DNA from: Saprospiraceae bacterium
GTDB taxonomy: Bacteria > Bacteroidota > Bacteroidia > Chitinophagales > Saprospiraceae
Direction: 5' to 3'
Assembly: GCA_020852155.1 (NCBI GenBank)
Contig: JADZBJ010000275.1
Location: forward strand, 1-5,106
Length of the DNA: 5,106 nucleotides
In this document: positions 1 to 5,106 of the stretch, piece by piece
Numbering within the stretch: position 1 is the stretch's first letter
How the letters are laid out: the number at the start of each line of letters is the position of its first letter
Made by a program: the position numbers and the translations under genes
Notes under the pieces: generated by a model
The model's input: only the letters and a program-made list of their open reading frames with translations
What the model was told of the DNA's origin: nothing
Database searches by the model: none

Positions 1-483
1 GCACGCTATTTTTTGAGAGCCTTGAGGGGGCAGCCTATCGGCGAAGACAGCCTGATGTTAAGGTATAATGAACTGCTGCGAAACTTCGTCAGCATACAAC
101 ATTCAACAGCCTATGAAACTCTCAAATCGCGCGGACTGGAACTCATCGGCGATGATAGTTTGCGCATGGATGTGATTAATTTGTTCGACTTCCATTTTGA
201 AACCATCGAAAAACTGGAAGAGCAATACGCACCACACGATTTTTTCAACTTCTATTATCACGGTTTCAATGAAAAACTGGCGCCCTACATCAATATCGGG
301 CCTAAAGGCGTGTGGCAACTTTCCAAACCGCTCAGCCAGATGCCGGAACAGGACAAAAAACTCGTCACTATGTGGCTTCAACGCATCGCTTTTGACAGAA
401 AATTTCTGATGACGGTGTATAAGGAGGTACAGGAAAAAAGCGAGAAGGTCAGCCAGGATATAGATGCCTATTTGGCAAAATGA
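1..483 (+). CDS. DUF6090-like protein, C-terminal fragment (5' end outside window)
   Basis: The frame is open from the first base of the window to the TGA at 481-483, so 160 residues of a longer protein are visible and its start lies upstream. An in-frame TTG at 13 and an ATG at 55 exist, but nothing suggests either is the true start. The visible part is mostly alpha-helical and charged, with no membrane segment or signal peptide. Near residues 33-55 it reads STAYETLKSRGLELI followed by DDSLR, a pattern I associate with the Bacteroidota DUF6090 family, whose members carry one N-terminal membrane anchor and a soluble helical remainder. The anchor would lie in the missing part. The last 20 or so residues (KEVQEKSEKVSQDIDAYLAK) are heptad-like and may form a short coiled coil. 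No catalytic motif is visible and the function is unknown. The gene shape is certain. The family assignment is from memory and moderate. Confidence 0.72.
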   Translation, partial: ARYFLRALRGQPIGEDSLMLRYNELLRNFVSIQHSTAYETLKSRGLELIGDDSLRMDVINLFDFHFETIEKLEEQYAPHDFFNFYYHGFNEKLAPYINIGPKGVWQLSKPLSQMPEQDKKLVTMWLQRIAFDRKFLMTVYKEVQEKSEKVSQDIDAYLAK

Positions 484-505
484 ACCATTAATTTATTGAA
501 TTTCC

Positions 506-575
506 CCACACTTTATTTCCCACAGATTTCGCAAAAAAATCTGCGTTATCTGCGGGAAAATGCTCGACAGTGTGG
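506..575. repeat. Nested inverted repeat (intergenic palindromic element)
   Basis: Two concentric pairs of arms fill most of the gap between the DUF6090-like gene and the beta-helix gene. The outer arms are CCACACT (506-512) and AGTGTGG (569-575), a perfect 7-bp match. The inner arms are TTTCCCACAGAT (516-527) and ATCTGCGGGAAA (548-559), matching at 11 of 12 positions. The one mismatch (522/553) is A-C on the plus strand but would be a U-G wobble in minus-strand RNA. A competing 7-bp hairpin, CAGATTT (523-529) with AAATCTG (537-543), lies inside. No T-run follows the stem on the plus strand, so it is not an ordinary intrinsic terminator. The core resembles the 'ATCTGCGTTATCTGCG' intergenic repeats I recall from many Bacteroidota genomes, and a related copy occurs at 3894-3940. 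Confidence 0.7.
538..554 (+). repeat. 17-bp direct repeat, copy 1
   Basis: AATCTGCGTTATCTGCG occurs here and again, identically and in the same orientation, at 3914-3930. It forms the right half of the nested palindrome at 506-575. It contains an internal near-tandem of ATCTGCG (539-545 and 548-554). Confidence 0.85.
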
Positions 576-592
576 AAATATCCCAAATAAAG

Positions 593-2992
593 ATGAAAAA
601 AACATTGCTGATACTATTTCTTGGTTTTTCGACGGGTTTACTCGCGCAAACCGTCACGTTGCACCCGACCTTGCGCAGTATCGGCGTGGAAGTCAATGAT
701 ATAGGAGCATTTAACCAATGCGAAATACGCTATAAAAAATCCTCGGAGGTCGCCTGGCATATCGGACACGACGCCGACAGCATTGTTATCCATAATGCTG
801 CGCAGTTTAGGGGAAGCGTGTTTCTGGCTGATGAAAACACGCCCTATCAGGTGGAGGTCACGCTGACCAATACTGCTACGGGCGCAGTGCTGGTGTTGCC
901 CGTTGCGGAAACACAAACACTGAAAGCGCCATCTTTTGAACCAATGGGTACGATCAAATGGGTTTCCCCCGACGGTTCGGGTAATGCCTATACGCCAAGC
1001 AATCCCGGTAGTTTGAAAGTGTTGTTGAGTTCCGGGCAGGCGAGTTGCGGCACAACGATCATGCTGGCCGACGGACTTTACCATGATTTCAACCTGGCCC
1101 TCAACCTGACAACGGATTGTAGCGACAACCAGCTCATTCAGTTTCTGGCAGCGCCCGGAGCAAATCCGGTGTTTGATGGCGGATATTACGAACCATTGGC
1201 GTGGACTGCTTCTCCGCTTTATCCCGACCTGTATGTAGCGCCTTTGCCGCCTGAATGCGCCTACTCCAACACCTGCCTCCTCGACGGAAAATTGCTCTAC
1301 CCCTACCCTGCCGTTGTCCCGGAATTATTGCTGGGGAATTTCCACCTGGGTTCGCTGAATTTTGGCTGGGACGGTTACGCCCGCAACAACAACAGCATTT
1401 ATATCAAGACGCTCGATGGAAAAAATCCGGCTAATGCGAGCGTGATTCTCTCTAAAGAAAAACGTTGTCTAACCGTTTATGGCAATAATCACGACGCCTG
1501 GCTGCAATTCAAGGGCATCACATTCAGGCATTTTGGCGTACCGATGGTCAATCCGCTGGGGGCGGCCTATGATGCATTTGGCGCTGTGGCTGTGGAACTT
1601 CGAAACACCAGTTATGTGAGTTTCGACAGTTGCCAGTTTGACTACAACGCCAGTCATATCAGTTTTACAGGCCAATCCAATCGCGTGCTGATTCAGCATT
1701 GCGCGTTCAAAGACGGCACCGGCACCTGGAGCCATGCGATGATTAAAAAATCGCATGACTACGTGCATTCTCTTTTCTATACGGTTGAATTTTCCAGGGG
1801 AAGAGATGTCGAAAACGGGGCCATTTTTCTGGAAAGTGGCCACCAAATCATGATTCACGGCAACCGATTTTCAGGCAACAATTCGGGTATTGTGGGCGGA
1901 TTTGACTCGGGTTTATACACGGAAACCGACATTTACGATAATGTTTTCGAGGACAATTTCGACGCTATTGAAAACGACGGCAACTGGTCAAATCTGCGCG
2001 TCTGGAACAACGAAATCGTGCGGCCCATGGCTGGCTTTTCATTAGCGCCGCCACAAATCGGCCCAAGGTATTACTACCGCAACCTCGTGTACGGCATGAG
2101 GGATCGTCGCAATGAGGAGTTTGACCCTCACTTCGCCAGTTGTACCCCGATAACGCAATTCAGGAGCTGGGCGTTAGGCATTAAAACCAATTCGGGCAAC
2201 AGCGAGCCGCTGCCGGGGAATGGCAATGTTTACTTTTACAACAATACATTTTACTCGGAAGACAGCCTGAGTTTTTCAGTGGCCAGCTGGAATGCTGAAT
2301 GGCGCAGGGCCTTTTTTTGCAATAATATTCATGTGAATACCCGCTTTTACCCGTGGCATTTTTTCAGCACACAGGGCAAAACCGGCTTTCATCTGGCATG
2401 TACGACGGACAATTTTTTTACGGAGAATCCTGCATCGCCCATTGCGCGTTACAACCCTGTACACGGGCAATACAACTGTGCAGACATAAGCGACGTGAAT
2501 AACCTGCAAAGTGAATTACAAGCGACGACCGGGAGCGATAACATATTGTTTATCAACCCGTTGCAGGTTGATCCGAAATTTATCAACACGCAGCAAAACG
2601 ACTTTGCGTTAAGCCCCGGCAGCCCGCTGATCAACGCCGGAACCCCCATCAAGGGCTTTTATGATTTCAAGGGCGCCCGGCCGGATGTCGGCGCTAAGGA
2701 AACAGATGAAGTCAACGAAACTGTCACGTTTTCGGCGCAAGATGTTTACAAACTTTCGCCCAATCCGGCGTGCAGCGTTTTGAGGCTCACTTCATTGTCT
2801 GAGGGGCGCGATTTCGATCATTCAACGCTGATGGTAACGGACGTTTACGGGCGTGAAATGCCGGTTCAAACAAGTATTCAGCATACAACAGCCGATATTC
2901 AGGTTGAGCGCCTGGTTAGTGGCTTGTATTTTTTGACTGTTTTTGAGGAAAAAACGCGGCGGCGTGCGGTGATGGCGTTTGTGAAAGAATGA
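593..2992 (+). CDS. Secreted right-handed beta-helix protein with T9SS type A sorting domain
   Basis: A complete 799-residue protein. I place the start at ATG 593 because MKKTLLILFLGFSTGLLA is a canonical Sec signal peptide, with likely cleavage after Ala18. An in-frame ATG at 560 would add 11 polar residues ahead of the signal peptide and lies inside the intergenic palindrome. Residues 19 to about 115 look like one beta-sandwich of fibronectin III type (CEIRYKKS, a single Trp, then NTPYQVEVTLTN). From Trp123 (WVSPDGSGN, then a DGLY turn) to about residue 650 the pattern is that of pectate-lyase-like parallel beta-helices, with repeated short strands and Asn-rich turns such as GNRFSGNNSG. Residues 660-703 (DPKF, LSPGSPLINAG, DVGAKE) match the 'choice-of-anchor Q' pattern. 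Residues 718-799 (YKLSPNP, VTDVYGRE, LVSGLYFLTV) are a T9SS type A C-terminal domain, so the protein should cross the outer membrane and be attached or released at the surface. A carbohydrate-binding or lyase role is plausible, but I see no catalytic triad. Confidence 0.93.
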   Translation: MKKTLLILFLGFSTGLLAQTVTLHPTLRSIGVEVNDIGAFNQCEIRYKKSSEVAWHIGHDADSIVIHNAAQFRGSVFLADENTPYQVEVTLTNTATGAVLVLPVAETQTLKAPSFEPMGTIKWVSPDGSGNAYTPSNPGSLKVLLSSGQASCGTTIMLADGLYHDFNLALNLTTDCSDNQLIQFLAAPGANPVFDGGYYEPLAWTASPLYPDLYVAPLPPECAYSNTCLLDGKLLYPYPAVVPELLLGNFHLGSLNFGWDGYARNNNSIYIKTLDGKNPANASVILSKEKRCLTVYGNNHDAWLQFKGITFRHFGVPMVNPLGAAYDAFGAVAVELRNTSYVSFDSCQFDYNASHISFTGQSNRVLIQHCAFKDGTGTWSHAMIKKSHDYVHSLFYTVEFSRGRDVENGAIFLESGHQIMIHGNRFSGNNSGIVGGFDSGLYTETDIYDNVFEDNFDAIENDGNWSNLRVWNNEIVRPMAGFSLAPPQIGPRYYYRNLVYGMRDRRNEEFDPHFASCTPITQFRSWALGIKTNSGNSEPLPGNGNVYFYNNTFYSEDSLSFSVASWNAEWRRAFFCNNIHVNTRFYPWHFFSTQGKTGFHLACTTDNFFTENPASPIARYNPVHGQYNCADISDVNNLQSELQATTGSDNILFINPLQVDPKFINTQQNDFALSPGSPLINAGTPIKGFYDFKGARPDVGAKETDEVNETVTFSAQDVYKLSPNPACSVLRLTSLSEGRDFDHSTLMVTDVYGREMPVQTSIQHTTADIQVERLVSGLYFLTVFEEKTRRRAVMAFVKE

Positions 2993-3098
2993 AGTGCGTG
3001 TAATTGTATCACGAATAACAGACGATTACAGAAAAGCAGGCTGTCAATGTTTATCATGATTTCTTGTTGGGTTAACATCGCTTCGGAGGTTGTTTTGT

Positions 3099-3318
3099 CA
3101 CTTTTTTGAGCCCAAAAAAGTAACCAAAAAAGGCTCGGCTGTATAGAAATGCAACGACTTCGCCGCCGTAAAACCGCTAAAAATGACCTGATAAAAAAAA
3201 CTCGCCGGATGATGTTTTCGGGGGCAAGCCCCAAAGCTACCTGCTGGCTCGAACAGTTTTTTATCAGGCCATTTTTGCCTGCGGCACGCGCTTTTTCGGG
3301 TCAAAGTCGGCATTTCTA
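3099..3318. repeat. Probable interspersed repeat element (about 220 bp)
   Basis: The block begins with an 8-bp A/T hairpin (3100-3107 with 3114-3121, loop GAGCCC) and contains a long inverted repeat with 3179-3202 and 3255-3276 as arms. Read in the frame starting at 3099 it gives HFFEPKKVTKKGSAV and, after three stops, SNSFLSGHFCLRHALFRVKVGI. I recall very similar strings from many spurious short hypothetical proteins in Bacteroidota, which is the mark of a widely dispersed non-coding repeat. The boundaries are approximate. The reading-frame resemblance is from memory and was not checked by any search. It sits between convergent genes, a usual place for such repeats. Confidence 0.5.
3179..3276. 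repeat. Long inverted repeat, possible bidirectional terminator
   Basis: The left arm, 3179-3202 (AAAAATGACCTGAT, then an A-run and CT), pairs with the right arm, 3255-3276 (AGTTTTTTATCAGG, then CCATTTTT). The pairing has one mismatch (3186/3269) and a 2-nt length difference in the A/T run. The mismatch becomes a U-G wobble in minus-strand RNA. The 52-nt loop contains a small hairpin, GGGG (3221-3224) CAAG CCCC (3229-3232). Outer A-run on the left and outer T-run on the right give the general shape of a bidirectional terminator between convergent genes. The stem is AT-rich and the loop long, so terminator function is only a possibility. Confidence 0.6.
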
Positions 3319-3364
3319 TAAGGCCGGGGCTCGTAGAGTGTGGACTATGATAACGCCCTCAACA

Positions 3365-3388
3365 TTTTCTGCGAAATTTGCGAGAAAA
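3365..3388 (+). repeat. Degenerate ATCTGCG-type motif downstream of the rhodanese gene
   Basis: TCTGCGAAATTTGC (3368-3381) matches TCTGCGAAAAATTTGC (3925-3940) apart from two extra A residues. The surrounding 24 bases, TTTTCTGCG through GCGAGAAAA, are a loose palindrome. It lies about 20 bp past the rhodanese stop codon, so the rhodanese gene is bracketed by the two copies in direct orientation. Confidence 0.5.
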
Positions 3389-3404
3389 CACCCTGTAACA
3401 CGGC

Positions 3405-3911
3405 CTAATACACCTTCTTCCCTCTTTTCAGCCACACGCCCCAGGCCCGGTTATAGGCATGTACTTTTTGCGTTGGCTGATTGGTTTGGTCAACAATCGG
3501 GCTTTTTTCATTGACCCATTGAAAAATACCGCCATAGAGGTTCGACACATTGGTGTATCCGGCAGCGATGAGTTTTTCAGCCACTTTTTCGCTGCGATAA
3601 CCCACCGAACAATACACCACTACAGCACTGTCTTTGGGAATGTCAGCCACGCGATCCAGGGTAAAATCGTCGTAGCCCACATAACGCGCATTTTTCAGGT
3701 GACTCACCTCGTATTCCTCCCACGCACGCGCATCCAGCAGGTAGGCATTTTGATCCTGTTGCGCCCTGGCTTGTGCGACGTTCACTTCCGGCACAGTGTG
3801 CGAAAGGAGCGTTTTCAGCATGCCGCGAAATGCCTTGGTCTGGCACATGGCAGTGTTGCAGGTAACCAGCAGCAGCAGGAAAGAACCGATATATAATTTA
3901 TTGAATTTCAT
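3405..3911 (-). CDS. Exported single-domain rhodanese-like protein
   Basis: A complete 168-residue protein. The N-terminus MKFNKLYIGSFLLLLVTCNTAMCQ is a signal peptide, with probable cleavage near Cys23/Gln24. Neither cysteine in it sits in a good lipobox. Residues from about 40 to 137 are one rhodanese domain: LLDAR (Asp60, Arg62), the HLKNARYV segment (71-78), the active-site loop C101-S-V-G-Y-R106 followed by Ser, and the closing YGGIFQWV (126-133). Cys101 is the residue expected to carry the persulfide. The CxxGxRS loop is intact, so the enzyme should be competent for sulfur transfer, in the periplasm. The tail HAYNRAWGVWLKRGKKVY is a feature I associate with exported Bacteroidota members of the family. 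The physiological sulfur donor and acceptor cannot be told. The gene lies 101 bp downstream of the membrane polyferredoxin on the same strand and may share its transcript. Bases just upstream of the ATG are taken up by an intergenic repeat, and no Shine-Dalgarno sequence is visible. Confidence 0.92.
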   Translation of the reverse strand: MKFNKLYIGSFLLLLVTCNTAMCQTKAFRGMLKTLLSHTVPEVNVAQARAQQDQNAYLLDARAWEEYEVSHLKNARYVGYDDFTLDRVADIPKDSAVVVYCSVGYRSEKVAEKLIAAGYTNVSNLYGGIFQWVNEKSPIVDQTNQPTQKVHAYNRAWGVWLKRGKKVY

Positions 3912-3940
3912 AGAATCTGCGTTATCTGCGAAAAATTTGC
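3894..3940 (+). repeat. Shortened second copy of the intergenic repeat, overlapping the rhodanese start
   Basis: Two exact blocks shared with 489-554 occur here in the same order and orientation: TAATTTATTGAATTTC (3894-3909, matching 489-504) and AATCTGCGTTATCTGCG (3914-3930, matching 538-554). The spacer is 4 bp here and 33 bp in the first copy, so this copy lacks the left arm of the palindrome. The first block lies inside the rhodanese gene, covering codons 1-6 in antisense. The second forms its immediate 5' untranslated region. The 17-bp block is the firmer match. The AT-rich 16-bp block alone could be chance. Confidence 0.7.
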
Positions 3941-4012
3941 CTTACTCCAAATTCACGGATGAGGGCTATTTTTTTACGTTTTTTTTCAAATTTTGACCAA
4001 AAACCGAGGCAT
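3941..4012. other. AT-rich spacer between polyferredoxin and rhodanese genes
   Basis: The spacer has two T-runs (3969-3975 and 3979-3986) and a TCAAATTTTGA palindrome just to their right (3987-3997). In the direction of minus-strand transcription the palindrome is followed by A-runs, not T-runs, so it does not terminate the upstream gene by the usual mechanism. I see no convincing Bacteroidota promoter (TTTG and TAnnTTTG boxes at proper spacing) for the rhodanese gene, which leaves co-transcription with the upstream gene as a reasonable guess. Confidence 0.4.
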
Positions 4013-5106
4013 TCACTCACCGCCTTCCAGGCGCAATACACCCCGCGGACAAACGGCCGAACAAATGCCGCAACCCACGCAGGAAGCCCTGACGATGTCC
4101 TCCCCTTTTTGGGCGTACGAACGCACATCAATGCCCATTTCACAAAAAGTAGAACAATTGCCGCAGGAAATACATTGACCGCCATTGGTGGTAATGCGAA
4201 ATTTCGATTTTGTCTTTTGCCAAATGCCCAGCCACGCTGCCATCGGACAGCCAAAGCGACACCAGACACGGCTGCCCATCAAAGGGTAAAAACCAACGCC
4301 AACGACGCCCGAAAACGCCGAACCAATCAGGAACGAGTAGGTTTTGTAAAACGGCTCGGAGATGCCTTGCAGGATGCTGCGGTCAGTGGCGACATTCAGC
4401 CAAAGCAAGGCAGTCATCAACACCGCCAGCACCAGGACGCTGTAAATCATCCAGCGTTCAATTTTCCAGGCTTTCAGGCTTTTATCAGACAAATGCCGAA
4501 ACGGGTCGCCCGCCGTTTCAGCCAGTCCGCCGCAACCACAAACCCAGGAGCAATACCATCTTTTTCCAAAAAAATAGGTCAAAATCGGCGTTCCGATAAA
4601 GAACATAGCCAGCCCAAAAAAGAAAAAGAACGTGGCCAGCGAGGAATTGGCAGCGCCCTCATACGCCATCGGCGTACCCTGATAGTATGACAGTGGCCAG
4701 AAATAGGTGAAGTAAATTTCCGGTTGTTGCAGCCGCATCAGCAGTCCGGGAATGAGCCAGGCAAAACCCAACTGGAAAAACATCACCGATATGGTGCGTA
4801 TGCGCTGGTAAGGATTATGGCGGTATTTATAGATGAATTTAATGCCCATCAACAAAACCGCCGCAGTGTACAGTGTGCCGTAAACAAACCAGTGATTGGC
4901 CGGCGTGGCCCGTAAAACCTGACTCAACGGGTCAAACAGCTGTATCAAACCGGTCAGATATTCCGGAAACCAGTACAGGCAAACATAAAATCCGGTAATG
5001 ACCACGCCGGTCAGCCAGCCCCAGATACCACGGGCTGTCAGGCTCCGAAACCAGGCGCCATTGTTTTTGATGCCCTCAGGGCGCGTAGCATATTCCTCAC
5101 GAATGA
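4013..5106 (-). CDS. Membrane-bound polyferredoxin (NapH/NosR-like 4Fe-4S protein), 5' truncated
   Basis: The frame is open from the right edge to the TGA at 4013-4015, giving 363 complete residues of a longer protein. A GTG at 5005-5003 is in frame but lies inside a first hydrophobic stretch, and the upstream residues (NNGAWFRSLTARGIWGWLTG) read as normal protein, so it is not the start. About six membrane segments are visible, near in-window residues 31-50, 72-91, 105-124, 157-180, 219-237 and 257-275. Between them are the two membrane-edge cysteine motifs, C185-SWV-C189-G-C191 and C282-RFG-C286-P, as in NapH/NosR-type polyferredoxins (COG0348). The soluble tail holds two 4Fe-4S binding sets: C311/C314/C317/C321 and C342/C345/C348/C352 followed by Pro. 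The role is electron transfer at the cytoplasmic membrane, with unknown partner. The 5' part, possibly carrying another domain, is off the window. The rhodanese gene follows downstream. Confidence 0.9.
   Translation of the reverse strand, partial: IREEYATRPEGIKNNGAWFRSLTARGIWGWLTGVVITGFYVCLYWFPEYLTGLIQLFDPLSQVLRATPANHWFVYGTLYTAAVLLMGIKFIYKYRHNPYQRIRTISVMFFQLGFAWLIPGLLMRLQQPEIYFTYFWPLSYYQGTPMAYEGAANSSLATFFFFFGLAMFFIGTPILTYFFGKRWYCSWVCGCGGLAETAGDPFRHLSDKSLKAWKIERWMIYSVLVLAVLMTALLWLNVATDRSILQGISEPFYKTYSFLIGSAFSGVVGVGFYPLMGSRVWCRFGCPMAAWLGIWQKTKSKFRITTNGGQCISCGNCSTFCEMGIDVRSYAQKGEDIVRASCVGCGICSAVCPRGVLRLEGGE

Larger units (their letters stand above)
2993..3404. other. Intergenic region between convergent genes
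   Basis: These 412 bases lie between the stop of the beta-helix gene and the stop of the minus-strand rhodanese gene. Positions 2993-3098 show nothing I can assign. Positions about 3099-3318 hold a repeat-like block, annotated separately. Positions 3319-3404 contain a degenerate ATCTGCG-type motif at 3365-3388 and otherwise nothing. The open frames in this gap are short, have no recognisable domain and follow the repeat rather than gene-like spacing. No GC-rich hairpin followed by a T-run was found next to either stop codon. Confidence 0.7.

Noticed and set aside
560..592. Upstream in-frame ATG at 560 as the start of the beta-helix gene
   Set aside because: It would put 11 polar residues before an otherwise perfect signal peptide, and it lies inside the inner arm of the intergenic palindrome.
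484..592. CRISPR array or transposon end at the repeats
   Set aside because: There are only two full copies of the 17-mer 3.4 kb apart, without regular spacing, spacers, a transposase gene or target-site duplications.
638..1084. 148-codon minus-strand open frame inside the beta-helix gene
   Set aside because: It is antisense to a well-supported coding region and shows no recognisable family.
3100..3121. 8-bp A/T hairpin as a terminator for the beta-helix gene
   Set aside because: The stem is almost entirely A-T pairs and no T-run follows it. It fits the repeat block better than an intrinsic terminator.
2899..3234. 111-codon minus-strand open frame
   Set aside because: It overlaps the conserved T9SS domain of the beta-helix gene in antisense and runs through the repeat block. 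No domain or signal is visible.
3149..3514. 121-codon plus-strand open frame
   Set aside because: It overlaps the repeat-like block and then the 3' end of the rhodanese gene in antisense. It has no recognisable domain and its composition is that of translated non-coding sequence.
3459..3896. 145-codon plus-strand open frame opposite the rhodanese gene
   Set aside because: It is the complement of an intact rhodanese domain with all catalytic motifs on the other strand.
3840..3911. Lipoprotein signal in the rhodanese N-terminus
   Set aside because: The two cysteines (18 and 23) are preceded by LVT and TAM, neither a good lipobox, so a Sec signal peptide is the better call.
3959..4690. 243-codon plus-strand open frame opposite the polyferredoxin gene
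   Set aside because: It lies almost wholly antisense to clearly coding sequence. Its protein is rich in Arg, Gln, Pro and Thr with no domain, as expected from the complement of a real gene.
5003..5005. GTG as the start of the polyferredoxin gene
   Set aside because: The frame continues upstream to the window edge with normal protein-like sequence, and the GTG falls within the first hydrophobic segment.

Overview
The window looks like a chromosomal segment from a Bacteroidota bacterium, most likely of the Saprospiria/Chitinophagia type. The evidence is a large secreted beta-helix protein ending in a type IX secretion (T9SS) sorting domain, a DUF6090-like fragment, weak or absent Shine-Dalgarno sequences, and intergenic repeats of the 'ATCTGCGTTATCTGCG' kind. 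The lineage below phylum is inference.

Layout, left to right. Positions 1-483 (+) hold the 3' end of a gene cut by the window edge, probably a DUF6090-like membrane-anchored protein. Positions 484-592 are intergenic and are filled by a nested inverted repeat. Positions 593-2992 (+) encode a complete 799-residue secreted right-handed beta-helix protein: signal peptide, Fn3-like N-terminal region, beta-helix, 'choice-of-anchor Q'-like segment, and T9SS type A C-terminal domain. Positions 2993-3404 have no convincing gene. They carry what looks like an interspersed repeat of about 220 bp with its own long inverted repeat, lying between convergent genes. Positions 3405-3911 (-) encode a complete exported single-domain rhodanese. 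Positions 3912-4012 are intergenic and contain a second copy of the intergenic repeat. From 4013 to the right edge (-) lies the 3' part of a polytopic membrane polyferredoxin with five clustered cysteine motifs.

The two minus-strand genes could form one transcription unit, with the ferredoxin-type membrane protein upstream and the rhodanese downstream. That would couple an electron-transfer membrane protein to a periplasmic sulfur-handling protein, but 101 bp separates them and no biochemical link can be read from the sequence. The plus-strand genes 1 and 2 have no evident functional connection.

I did not find a clear undescribed system. The most interesting non-coding structure is the set of related short repeats: a full nested palindrome at 506-575, a shortened copy that abuts and enters the start of the rhodanese gene, and a related motif just past the rhodanese stop codon. 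As a result the rhodanese gene is bracketed by near-identical direct repeats. A distinct repeat-like block also lies at about 3099-3318.
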